Assembly (NCBI GenBank): GCA_945890495.1
Contig: CAMDCO010000015.1
Location: forward strand, 1 to 46,365
Direction: 5' to 3'
Length of the DNA stretch: 46,365 bases
DNA from: Bordetella parapertussis
Lineage (GTDB): Bacteria > Pseudomonadota > Gammaproteobacteria > Burkholderiales > Thiobacillaceae
Shown piece by piece: positions 34,469 to 43,673 of the stretch. Under the pieces are notes generated by a model. That model searched no databases and was not told where the DNA came from. It worked only from the letters and a program-made list of their open reading frames with translations. The position numbers and the translations under genes are program-made. Within the stretch, counting starts at the first letter, position 1. Each line of letters opens with the position of its first letter.

Positions 34469-36695
34469 CGCTTTTCACATATCCGGAGATGTTGCGTTTA
34501 AGGACATCCAGCGGGTTGGGGCCCAACTGGGTCAGGCCGCGCAGTTCCAGTTGCAGAAAGAACGCGGTCGTGGCGGTGTTCGTGTTGGTGGCCAGTTGCT
34601 GGACGACCCCGCGCAGGGACCAGCAACCGGGATTGTATTCAAAACCCAGCAGGCCTTCGGCAAGACGATTCTCAACGAAGGCATAGTTGGCTCGGCCGAC
34701 GGCATACCACTGGGGTTGGAGGGGCCACTGGAAGGACAGGTCGACCGATTTGAGTGCGCCATAGAGTTTGTCGGTATAGCGATAGTCGGCATTGATGCGC
34801 TTGCCGGGGCCCCCGTCATAGCTGCCTCCTAGGTTGGCCTGGGCAATGAGATGATGGGCACTGGCATAGCGCAGCCCGGCGTTGAGGCGCAGGCGCGAAT
34901 TGATCGGGGCACTGGCGCTGGCAAGGATGTCGCTGGAGTTCGTAGCTCGGGCGGTTCCACCCGGCAAGGTGACGGATTGGTCACGGAAATAGAAGCGCTG
35001 GGCGAGGGTGAGTTGCAGGCGTTCGATGCCCTTGTCGGCGTTGATGAAGCGGTTGGTGATGCCGACGGTGAGCTGATTGGCATCGTTGATGCGGTCAACC
35101 CCAGAGAACTGGTTTTCCGAGAATAACTGGCCTAGAGAGATGTCTTGTTGGCCGCTGTCAAAAACGGGGATGCGCGTCTGGTCGGTGTGCGGGATGCGTA
35201 CATAGTAAGCGCGAGGTTCGAGCGTATGCAGCAAGGTGGTATTGCCCAGTCGCCAGTCGCGCTCCAGATACACTCCGGCATCGAGGCTGAAGATCGGCAG
35301 GCTGCGGGTGCTGTCGAGATAGCCTCCGGTGGGTTCGTTGCCGATGCTGTCGCGGAGTCCCCCGGAGAGGCTGTCGAGTTGGTAGTGTGATAGGTGCAGG
35401 CCCAGCTTGGGGGTCAGAAAACCATAGGTGGTTTGCAGCGGCAGGCTTAGGCTGGGGTAGGCATAGGCGCGCTGACCCTTGACGAAGCTGCTGGCGGGAT
35501 GGTCGAAATGGACGAACTCGGCGGCCATGTCAAACCGGGTGCGACTGCCGTATAGATCGGATTGGCTGGTATTGAGCGTGACCTGTGGCAGGCGTTCGTA
35601 GGGGGCGCTAGTGACGCCGCCCAGGGCTTGATAGGTCTGCACGCGCAGACCCCCATTCCAGCCGTCACCCTGATAGGCGAGGCTGGCCTCGCGCGGCAGA
35701 TTGACCGTTGAGGTCTCGTTGACACGGCCGGAGAGGTCGGTGAAATAGTCGGTGTCCGAGACCTTCTGGAAACGCAGGTTGCCGGAAAGGCGGGGTGAAA
35801 AGCGTTGCTGGTGGGTCAGGTCCACTTGGTAGCGGTCGCGCTTGGCGACGCTATCTGAGGGCAGGATGTCGGCCCATACCTGACCGTTGTAGGTCTTTTC
35901 GAGATAACGGAATTCGCCGCCCAGTTGCAGGCCGCGCCGGCCTAGGTAACGCGGCACCACGGTGGCATCGCGATTAGGAGCGATGTTCCAGTACCAGGGC
36001 AGGATAACCTCCAGGCCACGGCTATCCGAGACCCCGTAGGTGGGTGACAGGAAACCGGATTTGCGTTCATTGTCGAGCGAGAAACGCAGCCACGGGCTGT
36101 ACAGGATGGGGATGCCCAGGTATTCGACCCGGGCCTGACGCGCCTTGCCCAGGCTAGTGTTGTAGTCGATGGACAGTTCGTCTGCCCGCAGGACCCAGTC
36201 TTGGCGATCCGGCGTGCAGGTCGAATAGGTGACCGTCTCCATCCGGTATTTTTCGGGACCTTCGAAGTACATTTTCCGGGCCACGCCTTGAACCGGTAGC
36301 AGGGGTTTCCCCTTGCCGGCGAGCCAATAGGTCACGCTGTGCATGTCGCCCAGCCGCGGGGTTAGACGCAGGTTGAGATCCTTGCCGGTGATGCGCTCAC
36401 CCGGGCGGGTCAGGGTGGCTGGACCGCGACAGATGGCCTCGTCGGTGGCATCTTCGTAGCGTACCCAGTCGGTTGCGATCTGGCCTTGCTGATCGTCGCG
36501 GATGACAACCCGGCCCTCGGCCTGCAAAAAGTGGCCGCTGGAGCCGTCGATCTGATCGCCTTGCACCGTGTTATAGCCGCGGGGTACCTGGAGCCCTTCA
36601 CTGGACTTTAGTAACAACGGCTCGTGGGCGGCCCAAACCTCGCTAAAGGTTGCGGCCAGGGCCAGGGTCAGGGTGAGCAGTCGCAAGGGCGGCAT
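34449..36695 (-). CDS. lptD: LPS-assembly protein LptD
   Basis: Outer-membrane beta-barrel that, with LptE, inserts lipopolysaccharide in the outer leaflet. The 748-residue protein has a signal peptide (MPPLRLLTLTLALAATFSEVWA), the periplasmic OstA/jellyroll domain (about 40-200; VQGDQIDGSSGHFLQAEGRV) and a C-terminal barrel of alternating strands. Cys160 (YSTCTPD) and the cysteine in NPGCWSLRG near residue 700 can form the inter-domain disulfide needed for function. It heads the lptD-surA-pdxA-rsmA unit and is divergent from amgK, about 33 bases away. Confidence 0.96.
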   Translation of the reverse strand: MPPLRLLTLTLALAATFSEVWAAHEPLLLKSSEGLQVPRGYNTVQGDQIDGSSGHFLQAEGRVVIRDDQQGQIATDWVRYEDATDEAICRGPATLTRPGERITGKDLNLRLTPRLGDMHSVTYWLAGKGKPLLPVQGVARKMYFEGPEKYRMETVTYSTCTPDRQDWVLRADELSIDYNTSLGKARQARVEYLGIPILYSPWLRFSLDNERKSGFLSPTYGVSDSRGLEVILPWYWNIAPNRDATVVPRYLGRRGLQLGGEFRYLEKTYNGQVWADILPSDSVAKRDRYQVDLTHQQRFSPRLSGNLRFQKVSDTDYFTDLSGRVNETSTVNLPREASLAYQGDGWNGGLRVQTYQALGGVTSAPYERLPQVTLNTSQSDLYGSRTRFDMAAEFVHFDHPASSFVKGQRAYAYPSLSLPLQTTYGFLTPKLGLHLSHYQLDSLSGGLRDSIGNEPTGGYLDSTRSLPIFSLDAGVYLERDWRLGNTTLLHTLEPRAYYVRIPHTDQTRIPVFDSGQQDISLGQLFSENQFSGVDRINDANQLTVGITNRFINADKGIERLQLTLAQRFYFRDQSVTLPGGTARATNSSDILASASAPINSRLRLNAGLRYASAHHLIAQANLGGSYDGGPGKRINADYRYTDKLYGALKSVDLSFQWPLQPQWYAVGRANYAFVENRLAEGLLGFEYNPGCWSLRGVVQQLATNTNTATTAFFLQLELRGLTQLGPNPLDVLKRNISGYVKSDDINPP

Positions 36696-36728
36696 AAGGG
36701 GTGCGGTGCTAGAATTGGGTGGTCATTA

Positions 36729-37760
36729 TTGAAGTCGCTGGATTGTAGCTTGGAACATACCGAACACCAACGCATCGAACGCCTGCGTGACTGGGTGGCC
36801 TCTGTGCTTCCCGCTCCGCTGATAGATTTGCAACCCGCCTCGGCCGACGCCAGCTTTCGCCGCTATTTTCGGGCAAGGACGGCCGACGGCAGTTTTGTTG
36901 TCATGGATGCGCCGCCTAGCCATGAAGATTGCGGGCCGTGGTTGAAGATTGGGCACTTGTTCCGCGCGGCCGGGGCCAATACGCCGGAGATCTTTGCCGA
37001 GAATCTGACGGAGGGTTTCATCCTTATGTCGGATCTGGGCTCGACGACCTATCTGTCGGCGCTCAACGAGGCGACGGCCGACCGTCTGTATCGCGATGCC
37101 AACGCCAGCCTGATCCAGATTCAACTCGCCAGTCAGCCCGGCGTGCTACCGCCCTATGACGAGGCGCTGCTACGGCGCGAGCTGGATCTGTTCCCGGATT
37201 GGTATGTCGCCAAGCATCTGGGTGTCTCGTTGAGCGACCCCCAGCGCGATCGCCTGGAAACGGTGTTCCGCGCCCTCCTCGATAACAATCTCGCCCAAGC
37301 GCCGGTGTTTGTGCACCGCGACTGGCATTCACGCAACCTGATGGTGACAGATGCCAACAATCCCGGCGTGGTTGATTTTCAGGACGCGGTGTACGGCCCG
37401 ATCACCTATGACCTGGTGTCGATCTACAAGGATGCCTATATCGCCTGGGACGAAGACCGTCTTTTGGATTGGGTGGTGCGTTACTGGGAGGCGGCAAAGA
37501 AGGCCGGATTGCCGGTTCATCCCGACTTTGGGGCCTTTTATCGCGACTTTGAATGGATGGGTGCGCAACGCCACATCAAGGTGCTGGGCATCTTTGCCCG
37601 CCTCTGTCACCGTGACGGCAAGGACGCTTATCTGAAAGACATGCCCTTGGTCATGAACTACCTGCGCCGTGCCTGTGAGCGCTACCGCGAACTCAATCCG
37701 CTGTTGGGCCTGCTCGATGCGCTGGAGAACCGGGCGACGGATGTGGGGTACACCTTCTGA
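36729..37760 (+). CDS. amgK: N-acetylmuramate/N-acetylglucosamine kinase
   Basis: Phosphorylates recycled MurNAc at the anomeric carbon, the first step of the peptidoglycan salvage route that bypasses early UDP-MurNAc synthesis. The protein has the aminoglycoside-phosphotransferase fold with ADASFRRYFR, the catalytic VHRDWHSRNLMV and the metal-binding VVDFQDAVYGPITYDL. No ATG fits. The TTG at 36729 (343 aa) or the TTG at 36750 (336 aa) are the likely starts; longer readings enter lptD. Its stop overlaps the murU start (TGATG), confirming the amgK-murU pair. Confidence 0.9.
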   Translation: MKSLDCSLEHTEHQRIERLRDWVASVLPAPLIDLQPASADASFRRYFRARTADGSFVVMDAPPSHEDCGPWLKIGHLFRAAGANTPEIFAENLTEGFILMSDLGSTTYLSALNEATADRLYRDANASLIQIQLASQPGVLPPYDEALLRRELDLFPDWYVAKHLGVSLSDPQRDRLETVFRALLDNNLAQAPVFVHRDWHSRNLMVTDANNPGVVDFQDAVYGPITYDLVSIYKDAYIAWDEDRLLDWVVRYWEAAKKAGLPVHPDFGAFYRDFEWMGAQRHIKVLGIFARLCHRDGKDAYLKDMPLVMNYLRRACERYRELNPLLGLLDALENRATDVGYTF

Positions 37761-38458
37761 TGGTGGGCTTTCGCGCCATGATCTTGGCCGCTGGGCTGGG
37801 TAACCGTATGCGGCCGCTCACCGATCACACGCCCAAGCCCCTGTTGCCGGTTGGTGGCAAGTCGTTGATCGTCTGGCAGATTGAGCGCCTGCGTGCGGCA
37901 GGATTCACGGAACTGGTCATCAATCACGCCCATCTGGGGTCGCAATTGGAAGCGGCGCTGGGCGATGGGGCCGCGTTGGGTGTCCATATCCAGTGGTCGC
38001 GGGAAGCGGAGCCGTTGGAGACCGCCGGTGGGATCGCGACCGCACTGTCGTTGCTGGGCGAGGCGCCGTTTCTGGTTACCAATGGCGATGTCTATGTGGC
38101 GTTCGACTACGCCCGGTTGATCCCGGTGTTGACGGCGATGGAGGCTGACGCGGAACGGCGGGCCCATCTGGTGCTGGTGGATAATCCGCCGCACCATGCG
38201 CAGGGGGATTTTGTCCTGAACGGAGGGCGGGTCGTTTTGCCACCCGCTGATGCCATCGGTACGCTGACCTTTTCGGGTATTGGTTGTTATCAGCCGGGTT
38301 TGTTTGGCGGCATTGCGCCGGGACAGAAGGCCGCCTTGGCGCCCTTGCTGAAGGCGGCGATGCAGCGGCAGCAGGTGACGGGAGAACCTTTCGCCGGGCG
38401 TTGGGAAGATGTCGGCACGCCTGAGCGACTGGCCATGCTGGATCGGGAGTTGTCATGA
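37760..38458 (+). CDS. murU: N-acetylmuramate alpha-1-phosphate uridylyltransferase
   Basis: Converts MurNAc 1-phosphate and UTP to UDP-MurNAc. The 232-residue nucleotidyltransferase starts with the signature AMILAAGLGNRMRPLTDHTP and KPLLPVGGKSL, followed by LVTNGDVYVAFDY holding the metal-binding Asp. The gene pair with amgK, described in Pseudomonas and relatives, provides cell-wall recycling that makes cells intrinsically less sensitive to fosfomycin. The start overlaps the amgK stop, and the stop overlaps pepP (ATGA). Confidence 0.92.
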   Translation: MVGFRAMILAAGLGNRMRPLTDHTPKPLLPVGGKSLIVWQIERLRAAGFTELVINHAHLGSQLEAALGDGAALGVHIQWSREAEPLETAGGIATALSLLGEAPFLVTNGDVYVAFDYARLIPVLTAMEADAERRAHLVLVDNPPHHAQGDFVLNGGRVVLPPADAIGTLTFSGIGCYQPGLFGGIAPGQKAALAPLLKAAMQRQQVTGEPFAGRWEDVGTPERLAMLDRELS

Positions 38459-39783
38459 ATCACTTAGCCTGTGCGGCGCGTCGTCAGCGTTTTCTAGCCC
38501 AGATGGGCAACGGCGTGGCGATCCTGCCTACTGCGCCGGAACGGGTCCGTAACCGCGATACCCACCATCCGTATCGTTTTGACAGCTATTTTTGGTATCT
38601 GACGGCCTTCCCGGAACCTGACGCGGTACTGGTTTTGGTGGGTGGGCAGGGCAATAGTGCGTCTGATAGCGCGCCGCAAGCATTGCTGTTTTGCCGCGAA
38701 AAGGATGAGACGCGCGAGGTTTGGGACGGTTTTCGTTATGGCCCTGAGGCGGCGCAGAGGGCCTTCGGCTTTGATGCGGCCTATCCCCTCAGTGAACTGG
38801 AGACGCGTCTGCCGGACCTGCTCGCCAACCGGGAGACCTTGTGGCACAGCCTGGGTGTGGATACGGAATGGGACGGGCGTATTGCGGCCTTGATCCAGTC
38901 CTTGCGCGGTCAGGCGCGGCGGGGCCGGCGGCCACCGCGTGCGGTGCACGATTTGCACGCGGCGCTCGATGCCATGCGCCGGGTCAAGGATGATTATGAA
39001 ATTGACCAGCTACGCCAGTCCTGCGCGATTGCCTGTGCGGGCCATGTGCGGGCCATGCGTGCCGCTGGGGGCGGGGGCGGGATGGCCGAATATGAACTCG
39101 AGGCTGAATTAAGCTATGAGTTTCGTCGTCGCGGGGCCGATGCCCATGCCTATCCGCCCATCGTGGCTAGTGGCGTATCCGCCTGCATCCTGCATTACAC
39201 GGAAAATAATCGTCTGATGGGCGAGCACAGCCTAGTGCTCATCGACGCCGGTTGTGAGTTGCGGGGCTATGCGGCGGACATCACGCGCACCTTCCCGGTC
39301 AATGGCCGCTTTTCCGGGCCGCAGCGAGAAGCCTACGAGATTGTCCTAGCGGCTCAGACCGCGGCCTTTGCGGCCATCCGGCCGGGCGCAGCCTTTATCG
39401 ATTATCACGATGCGGCGGTCCGTGTCCTGACTCAGGGCATGATGGATCTCGGATTGTTGCAGGGCAGCCTGGACGGATTGATCGAATCTGAGGCCTACCA
39501 ACGCTTTTACATGCATCGCACCGGCCATTGGCTGGGTCTCGATGTCCATGATGCGGGCGAATACAAGGACGGGGACGACTGGGTTCGGTTGGCCCCGGGT
39601 ATGACGCTGACCGTGGAACCGGGCCTCTATATCCCGCCGGCGGCCGATGTGCCGGAACACCTGCACGGCATCGGCATCCGCATCGAGGACGATGTGTTGG
39701 TGACAGCGGAGGGCCTGGAAAACCTGACCGCCGCCGCGCCCAAGACGGTGGCCGAGATCGAGGAGACGATGCGCCATGACTGA
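38455..39783 (+). CDS. pepP: Xaa-Pro aminopeptidase
   Basis: Releases N-terminal residues next to proline. The 442-residue protein has the AMP_N domain (about 1-140; NRDTHHPYRFDSYFWYLTAF) and a pita-bread metallopeptidase domain. Metal ligands lie in LIDAGCELRGYAADITRTFP, MHRTGHWLGLDVHDAG, LTVEPGLYI and GIRIEDDVLV. Length equals E. coli PepP (441). It is coupled to murU upstream and overlaps ubiH by 8 bases; the pepP-ubiH-ubiI order also occurs in E. coli. Confidence 0.96.
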   Translation: MNHLACAARRQRFLAQMGNGVAILPTAPERVRNRDTHHPYRFDSYFWYLTAFPEPDAVLVLVGGQGNSASDSAPQALLFCREKDETREVWDGFRYGPEAAQRAFGFDAAYPLSELETRLPDLLANRETLWHSLGVDTEWDGRIAALIQSLRGQARRGRRPPRAVHDLHAALDAMRRVKDDYEIDQLRQSCAIACAGHVRAMRAAGGGGGMAEYELEAELSYEFRRRGADAHAYPPIVASGVSACILHYTENNRLMGEHSLVLIDAGCELRGYAADITRTFPVNGRFSGPQREAYEIVLAAQTAAFAAIRPGAAFIDYHDAAVRVLTQGMMDLGLLQGSLDGLIESEAYQRFYMHRTGHWLGLDVHDAGEYKDGDDWVRLAPGMTLTVEPGLYIPPAADVPEHLHGIGIRIEDDVLVTAEGLENLTAAAPKTVAEIEETMRHD

Positions 39784-40933
39784 GGCGACGGGCGCGCCGG
39801 TCGATATCGCGATTGTGGGCGGTGGCCCAGTCGGCCTGTCTCTGGCCCTCGCGCTGCGCGATTCCGGTCGTGGGGTGACGGTGCTGGAGGCCCGCCCGAA
39901 GGGGCCGGTGACGGATGCCCGTGCCATTGTCCTTTCGCACGGCTCGCGGCTGATCCTGGAACGCTTGGGTGTCTGGAGCTTGCTGGTTACGCGGACTACG
40001 CCGATCACCACCATCCATGTCTCCCAGCGGGGGCATCTGGGCCGTACTGTGTTGAACGCGGCCGACTTGGATGTGCCGGCCATGGGCTACACCGCCGCGT
40101 ATGAGGATCTGCATGCGGCCTTGGTCGAGCAGGCCATTGCTGCCGGGGTGGAGGTTCGTTATGCGGCATCGGTGACGGCCGCCGAACCGGGTCGCGTGAC
40201 TTACCAGCAAGGCCATGCCACAGCAGATTTGGCGGCTGATCTTGTGGTGCTTGCCGAGGGCGGGCGCGGCCTGCCTTTGCCAGCGGTCGCCGAAAAGGAT
40301 TATCAGCAAAGCGCCGTGGTGTGCTGGGTGGAGAGCACACGGCCTCATGCCGGCCGCGCCTACGAGCGATTTACCCCCGAGGGGCCGATTGCCCTGCTGC
40401 CTATGGGCTCGCGCTACGCCGTGGTGTGGACGACTCCGGTGGATCAGGTGGAGGATCGCTTGGCGCTGTCGGACGCGGATTTTCTGGTGGCGCTCTATGC
40501 GGCCTTTGGTGAGCGACAAGGACGGTTCAAGGCGGCCGGGGCGAGGTCGGCCTTCCCGCTGCGCATGGCCTTACGCGGGCCGGGCGATACGGCGGGGTTG
40601 ATTCGTATTGGTAATGCGGCGCAGCTCCTGCACCCGGTGGCCGGACAGGGGTTTAACCTAGGCTTGCGTGATGCATGGCAATTGGCAGAGTGTGTTTTGG
40701 ATAGCCCACCCACTTCTCTGGATGGGGCCGATCTTTTGCTGCGCTATATCCGTGCGCGCGGCGCCGATGTGTCGGCCGGGGCGCGCATGACGGATTTTCT
40801 GGTGGATGTGTTCGCCCACGATCCGCCGGTTATTGCCGGACTGCGCGGGGCGGCTCTGACGGCGCTGGATCTGTTGCCGGCGCTCAAGAACGGTTTTGCA
40901 CGCAAGATGATGCACGGGGTGCGGACTTGGTAA
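39776..40933 (+). CDS. ubiH: UbiH-type FAD hydroxylase (ubiquinone synthesis)
   Basis: Flavin monooxygenase expected to hydroxylate the ubiquinone ring (2-octaprenyl-6-methoxyphenol hydroxylase type). The 385-residue protein has the FAD loop IVGGGPVGLSLALAL (about 12-26), DARAIVLSHGSRLILERLG, and the C-terminal GNAAQLLHPVAGQGFNLGLRD, where the more usual GDAA is GNAA. Position after pepP and before a second hydroxylase supports UbiH. Which carbon it acts on cannot be told from sequence. Confidence 0.88.
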   Translation: MTEATGAPVDIAIVGGGPVGLSLALALRDSGRGVTVLEARPKGPVTDARAIVLSHGSRLILERLGVWSLLVTRTTPITTIHVSQRGHLGRTVLNAADLDVPAMGYTAAYEDLHAALVEQAIAAGVEVRYAASVTAAEPGRVTYQQGHATADLAADLVVLAEGGRGLPLPAVAEKDYQQSAVVCWVESTRPHAGRAYERFTPEGPIALLPMGSRYAVVWTTPVDQVEDRLALSDADFLVALYAAFGERQGRFKAAGARSAFPLRMALRGPGDTAGLIRIGNAAQLLHPVAGQGFNLGLRDAWQLAECVLDSPPTSLDGADLLLRYIRARGADVSAGARMTDFLVDVFAHDPPVIAGLRGAALTALDLLPALKNGFARKMMHGVRTW

Positions 40934-42084
40934 CGGCGCGACTTAAACGCGACATCGTCATCCTGGGGGGTGGGCTCAATGGGGCGGCCCTGGCCTTGGC
41001 GCTGAGCTATGGCCCGCATGAGGTGACGCTGGTGGAACCCCATCCTCCTGCAGCCCCCACAGGGGATTGGGATGCGCGCATCTATGCCTATTCGCCTGGC
41101 AATGTGGATTGGCTGCGGGGCCTGGGGGGGTGGGGCGATAACCTGCGTCAGCAAGCGGTCCATGCCATGCGTGTGCACGGGGACGCGGCAGGGCGTTTGA
41201 CCTTTGATGCCCTAGAGACCGGCCTGCCGGCCCTAGCCTTCATCGCAGAGAACGGGGGTTTGCAATGGCAGATCTGGCAGGTCTTGCAGGCCCGCGGAGT
41301 CGCTGTCGTGCGAGAGCGGCCGGTCGCTGTTGAATGGGGCGAGCACGGGGCCGCGCATTGTGTCTGTTTCGACGCAGCGCCCTCTCTCGAGGCCCGACTG
41401 CTGGTGGCCGCCGATGGCGCCCATTCTTGGTTGCGCCAGCAGGCCGGCATCGGTCTGGATGTCGAGGACTATCACCAGTCAGGGGTCGTGGCCAATTTCG
41501 AGTGCGAGCGGCCGCATCGCGGTATTGCCTGGCAATGGTTCCGGCCTGACGGGATTCTGGCTTATTTGCCCCTGCCGGGGCGGCGTCTATCTATTGTCTG
41601 GTCCACGCCGACCGAGGCCGTGGCGGCACGCCTTGCCCAGTCTCCTGAGACCCTTGCGCGCGAGGTGGCCGAGGCGGGGGGGCATGTCTTGGGCGATTTG
41701 CATTTGATCACACCGGCGCAGGCCTTTCCGCTCAAGCGTCGCCTAGCGCATGAATGGGTGCGGCCCGGTCTGGTCCTGCTGGGTGATGCGGCGCATACCG
41801 TGCATCCCTTGGCTGGGCAGGGCGTGAATCTGGGGTTCCGGGATTCGCGCCTGCTCGCCGAAATGCTGGCATCCGGGGGGGATCCAGGAGAGATGGGTCG
41901 GCTACAATCCTATGCCCTGCGGCGACGCGAGGATGTGCTGGGTATGCAAGCGGTTACGGGAAATCTGAAACGCGCTTTTTACGAACTAGGCGCTCCGTTT
42001 GGGGCCTGGCGTAATACGGGTATGACGGCCGTAGATGCCTTGGCCCCCTTGAAACAGGCCCTGATGCGCCACGCTGTGCAATGA
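40927..42084 (+). CDS. UbiH/UbiF/UbiI family FAD hydroxylase
   Basis: A second 385-residue flavin monooxygenase of ubiquinone synthesis, with IVILGGGLNGAALALAL (FAD loop), DARIYAYSPGNVDWL, and GDAAHTVHPLAGQGVNLGFRD. It is related to but clearly distinct from the ubiH product next to it. Its match to UbiI, UbiF or UbiM cannot be settled by eye. The only suitable start is a TTG at 40927 overlapping the ubiH stop, so it is translated by coupling. Confidence 0.85.
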   Translation: MVTARLKRDIVILGGGLNGAALALALSYGPHEVTLVEPHPPAAPTGDWDARIYAYSPGNVDWLRGLGGWGDNLRQQAVHAMRVHGDAAGRLTFDALETGLPALAFIAENGGLQWQIWQVLQARGVAVVRERPVAVEWGEHGAAHCVCFDAAPSLEARLLVAADGAHSWLRQQAGIGLDVEDYHQSGVVANFECERPHRGIAWQWFRPDGILAYLPLPGRRLSIVWSTPTEAVAARLAQSPETLAREVAEAGGHVLGDLHLITPAQAFPLKRRLAHEWVRPGLVLLGDAAHTVHPLAGQGVNLGFRDSRLLAEMLASGGDPGEMGRLQSYALRRREDVLGMQAVTGNLKRAFYELGAPFGAWRNTGMTAVDALAPLKQALMRHAVQ

Positions 42085-42110
42085 TTTTAATGAAGAAAGG
42101 GAACAAAGAC

Positions 42111-42824
42111 ATGACCAGAACATGGATCGCCACGGCCATCTTGATGCTTGCTACGGCGGCTTACGCAGACGAGGCCGCGGTGCGTGCAGCGGCCAATAGT
42201 CTGGCACCGGATGTGAAGGTGACCTCGATACGCCCGACGCCGGTGGCGGGGATGAATGAGGTGGTGTTGAATGGCCAACAGGGGCCGATGCTGGTGTATA
42301 TCAATGACAAGGGCACCTATGCGTTTGCCGGGGAGTTGATCGACATTCTGAAGGAACGCAACCTGACCGAGGAGCGGATCGATGAATTGACTCGGGTGAA
42401 GTTCGACAGCCTGCCGCTCGACAAGGCCGTCAAGGTTGTCAAGGGCAAGGGCAGCCGGCGTCTAGTGGTCTTTTCGGACCCGGATTGCCCGTACTGCCGT
42501 CGCTTGGAAAAGGAATTGGCCAAAGTAGACGATGTGACGGTGTACACCTTCCTCTTTCCCATCGCCCATCCGGCCGCGATTCCTAAGTCAAAACAGATCT
42601 GGTGCGCGGCGGATCGAGGTCAGGCCTGGACGGATTACATGCTGAACGGGGCCCTGCCGGCCAACAAGGGTGACTGCGCCAATCCCCTGGATGCGGTCAT
42701 GGCCCTGGGCCAGAAGATGCGGGTCAATGGCACGCCGACCCTGATCTTTACCAACGGTCACCGTGCACCTGGCTTTGTTCCGGCCAATCGTATCGAGGCC
42801 CTGTTGCAAGAGGCCGCGCGTTGA
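42111..42824 (+). CDS. dsbC: DsbC-type periplasmic disulfide isomerase
   Basis: Corrects wrong disulfides in the periplasm. The 237-residue protein has a signal peptide ending AYA (about residue 19), an N-terminal dimerisation domain (VTSIRPTPVAGMNEVV), a linker helix and a thioredoxin domain with the active site DPDCPYCRRL (Cys126, Cys129). The cis-proline segment is NGTPTLIF. A further cysteine pair (about 167 and 191) also matches DsbC. ATG 42111, with AAAGGGA upstream, is preferred over the in-frame ATG at 42081, which overlaps the preceding gene. LptD disulfide formation makes this neighbour functionally sensible. Confidence 0.92.
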   Translation: MTRTWIATAILMLATAAYADEAAVRAAANSLAPDVKVTSIRPTPVAGMNEVVLNGQQGPMLVYINDKGTYAFAGELIDILKERNLTEERIDELTRVKFDSLPLDKAVKVVKGKGSRRLVVFSDPDCPYCRRLEKELAKVDDVTVYTFLFPIAHPAAIPKSKQIWCAADRGQAWTDYMLNGALPANKGDCANPLDAVMALGQKMRVNGTPTLIFTNGHRAPGFVPANRIEALLQEAAR

Positions 42825-42834
42825 GTTCACCCCT

Positions 42835-43671
42835 ATGCTGAGTTACCGTCACGCCTTCCACGCCGGAAACCATGCCGATGTGCTCAAGCACCTCGTGCTG
42901 GTGCGCCTGTTGCGTTACCTAAATCAGAAGGATAAGCCCTATTGGTATATTGACACCCATGCCGGGGCCGGGGTCTATGGCCTGGATGCGGGTTATTCCA
43001 CCAAAAATGCGGAACACGAGCAGGGTATTTCCCGGCTGTGGACGCAGACCGATCTACCTGAGCCGCTGGCGGACTATGTCGATCTGATTCGCGGCATGAA
43101 TCCGTCCGGAGACCTCAAGCTCTATCCCGGTTCGCCCTATCTCGCTCGGCAATTACTGCGGCCCGAGGATCGGATGCGCCTGTTTGAGTTGCATCCGACC
43201 GACATCGAGTTGCTGGGGCGCACCTTTATGGACAAACGCCGTGTACAGGTGACGCTGGGCGATGGCTTCGCCGGCCTGAAGTCATTGTTGCCGCCTCCGC
43301 AGCGTCGTGCCTTGACCTTGATCGATCCGTCGTATGAGGACCGGGGCGATTACACTCATGTGGTCGATGCCATGAAGGACAGCCTGAAACGCTTTGCGAC
43401 CGGGATTTATGCCATCTGGTACCCGCTCCTGGGTCGAGCCGATGCGCAACGCTTACCGGAACGCTTGCGTGGGGTGGCCCCAAGTTGGCTGGATGTCCGT
43501 CTGGAGGTGTACAAACCGGTGACGGGTGAGTACGGGATGTATGGCAGTGGCCTTGTGATCATTAATCCGCCCTGGACGCTGGAGTCGGAGCTGCGGGCTT
43601 GTCTGCCGGTCTTGAAGGACCGCCTGGCACAGGGAACGGCAAGCTTTCATCTGGAGCGATCGGCGGGTTGA
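42835..43671 (+). CDS. rlmJ: 23S rRNA (adenine-2030-N6)-methyltransferase
   Basis: Methylates A2030 of 23S rRNA. The 278-residue protein (E. coli 280) opens MLSYRHAFHAGNHADVLKH, the hallmark RlmJ start, so the ATG at 42835 is chosen over a longer reading. The SAM/target motif LIDPSYEDRGDY (about residues 162-173) is the DPPY-type catalytic site; YIDTHAGAGVYGL lies in the N-terminal half. It is 10 bases after dsbC and 2 bases before the TonB-like gene. Confidence 0.95.
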   Translation: MLSYRHAFHAGNHADVLKHLVLVRLLRYLNQKDKPYWYIDTHAGAGVYGLDAGYSTKNAEHEQGISRLWTQTDLPEPLADYVDLIRGMNPSGDLKLYPGSPYLARQLLRPEDRMRLFELHPTDIELLGRTFMDKRRVQVTLGDGFAGLKSLLPPPQRRALTLIDPSYEDRGDYTHVVDAMKDSLKRFATGIYAIWYPLLGRADAQRLPERLRGVAPSWLDVRLEVYKPVTGEYGMYGSGLVIINPPWTLESELRACLPVLKDRLAQGTASFHLERSAG

Positions 43672-43673
43672 TC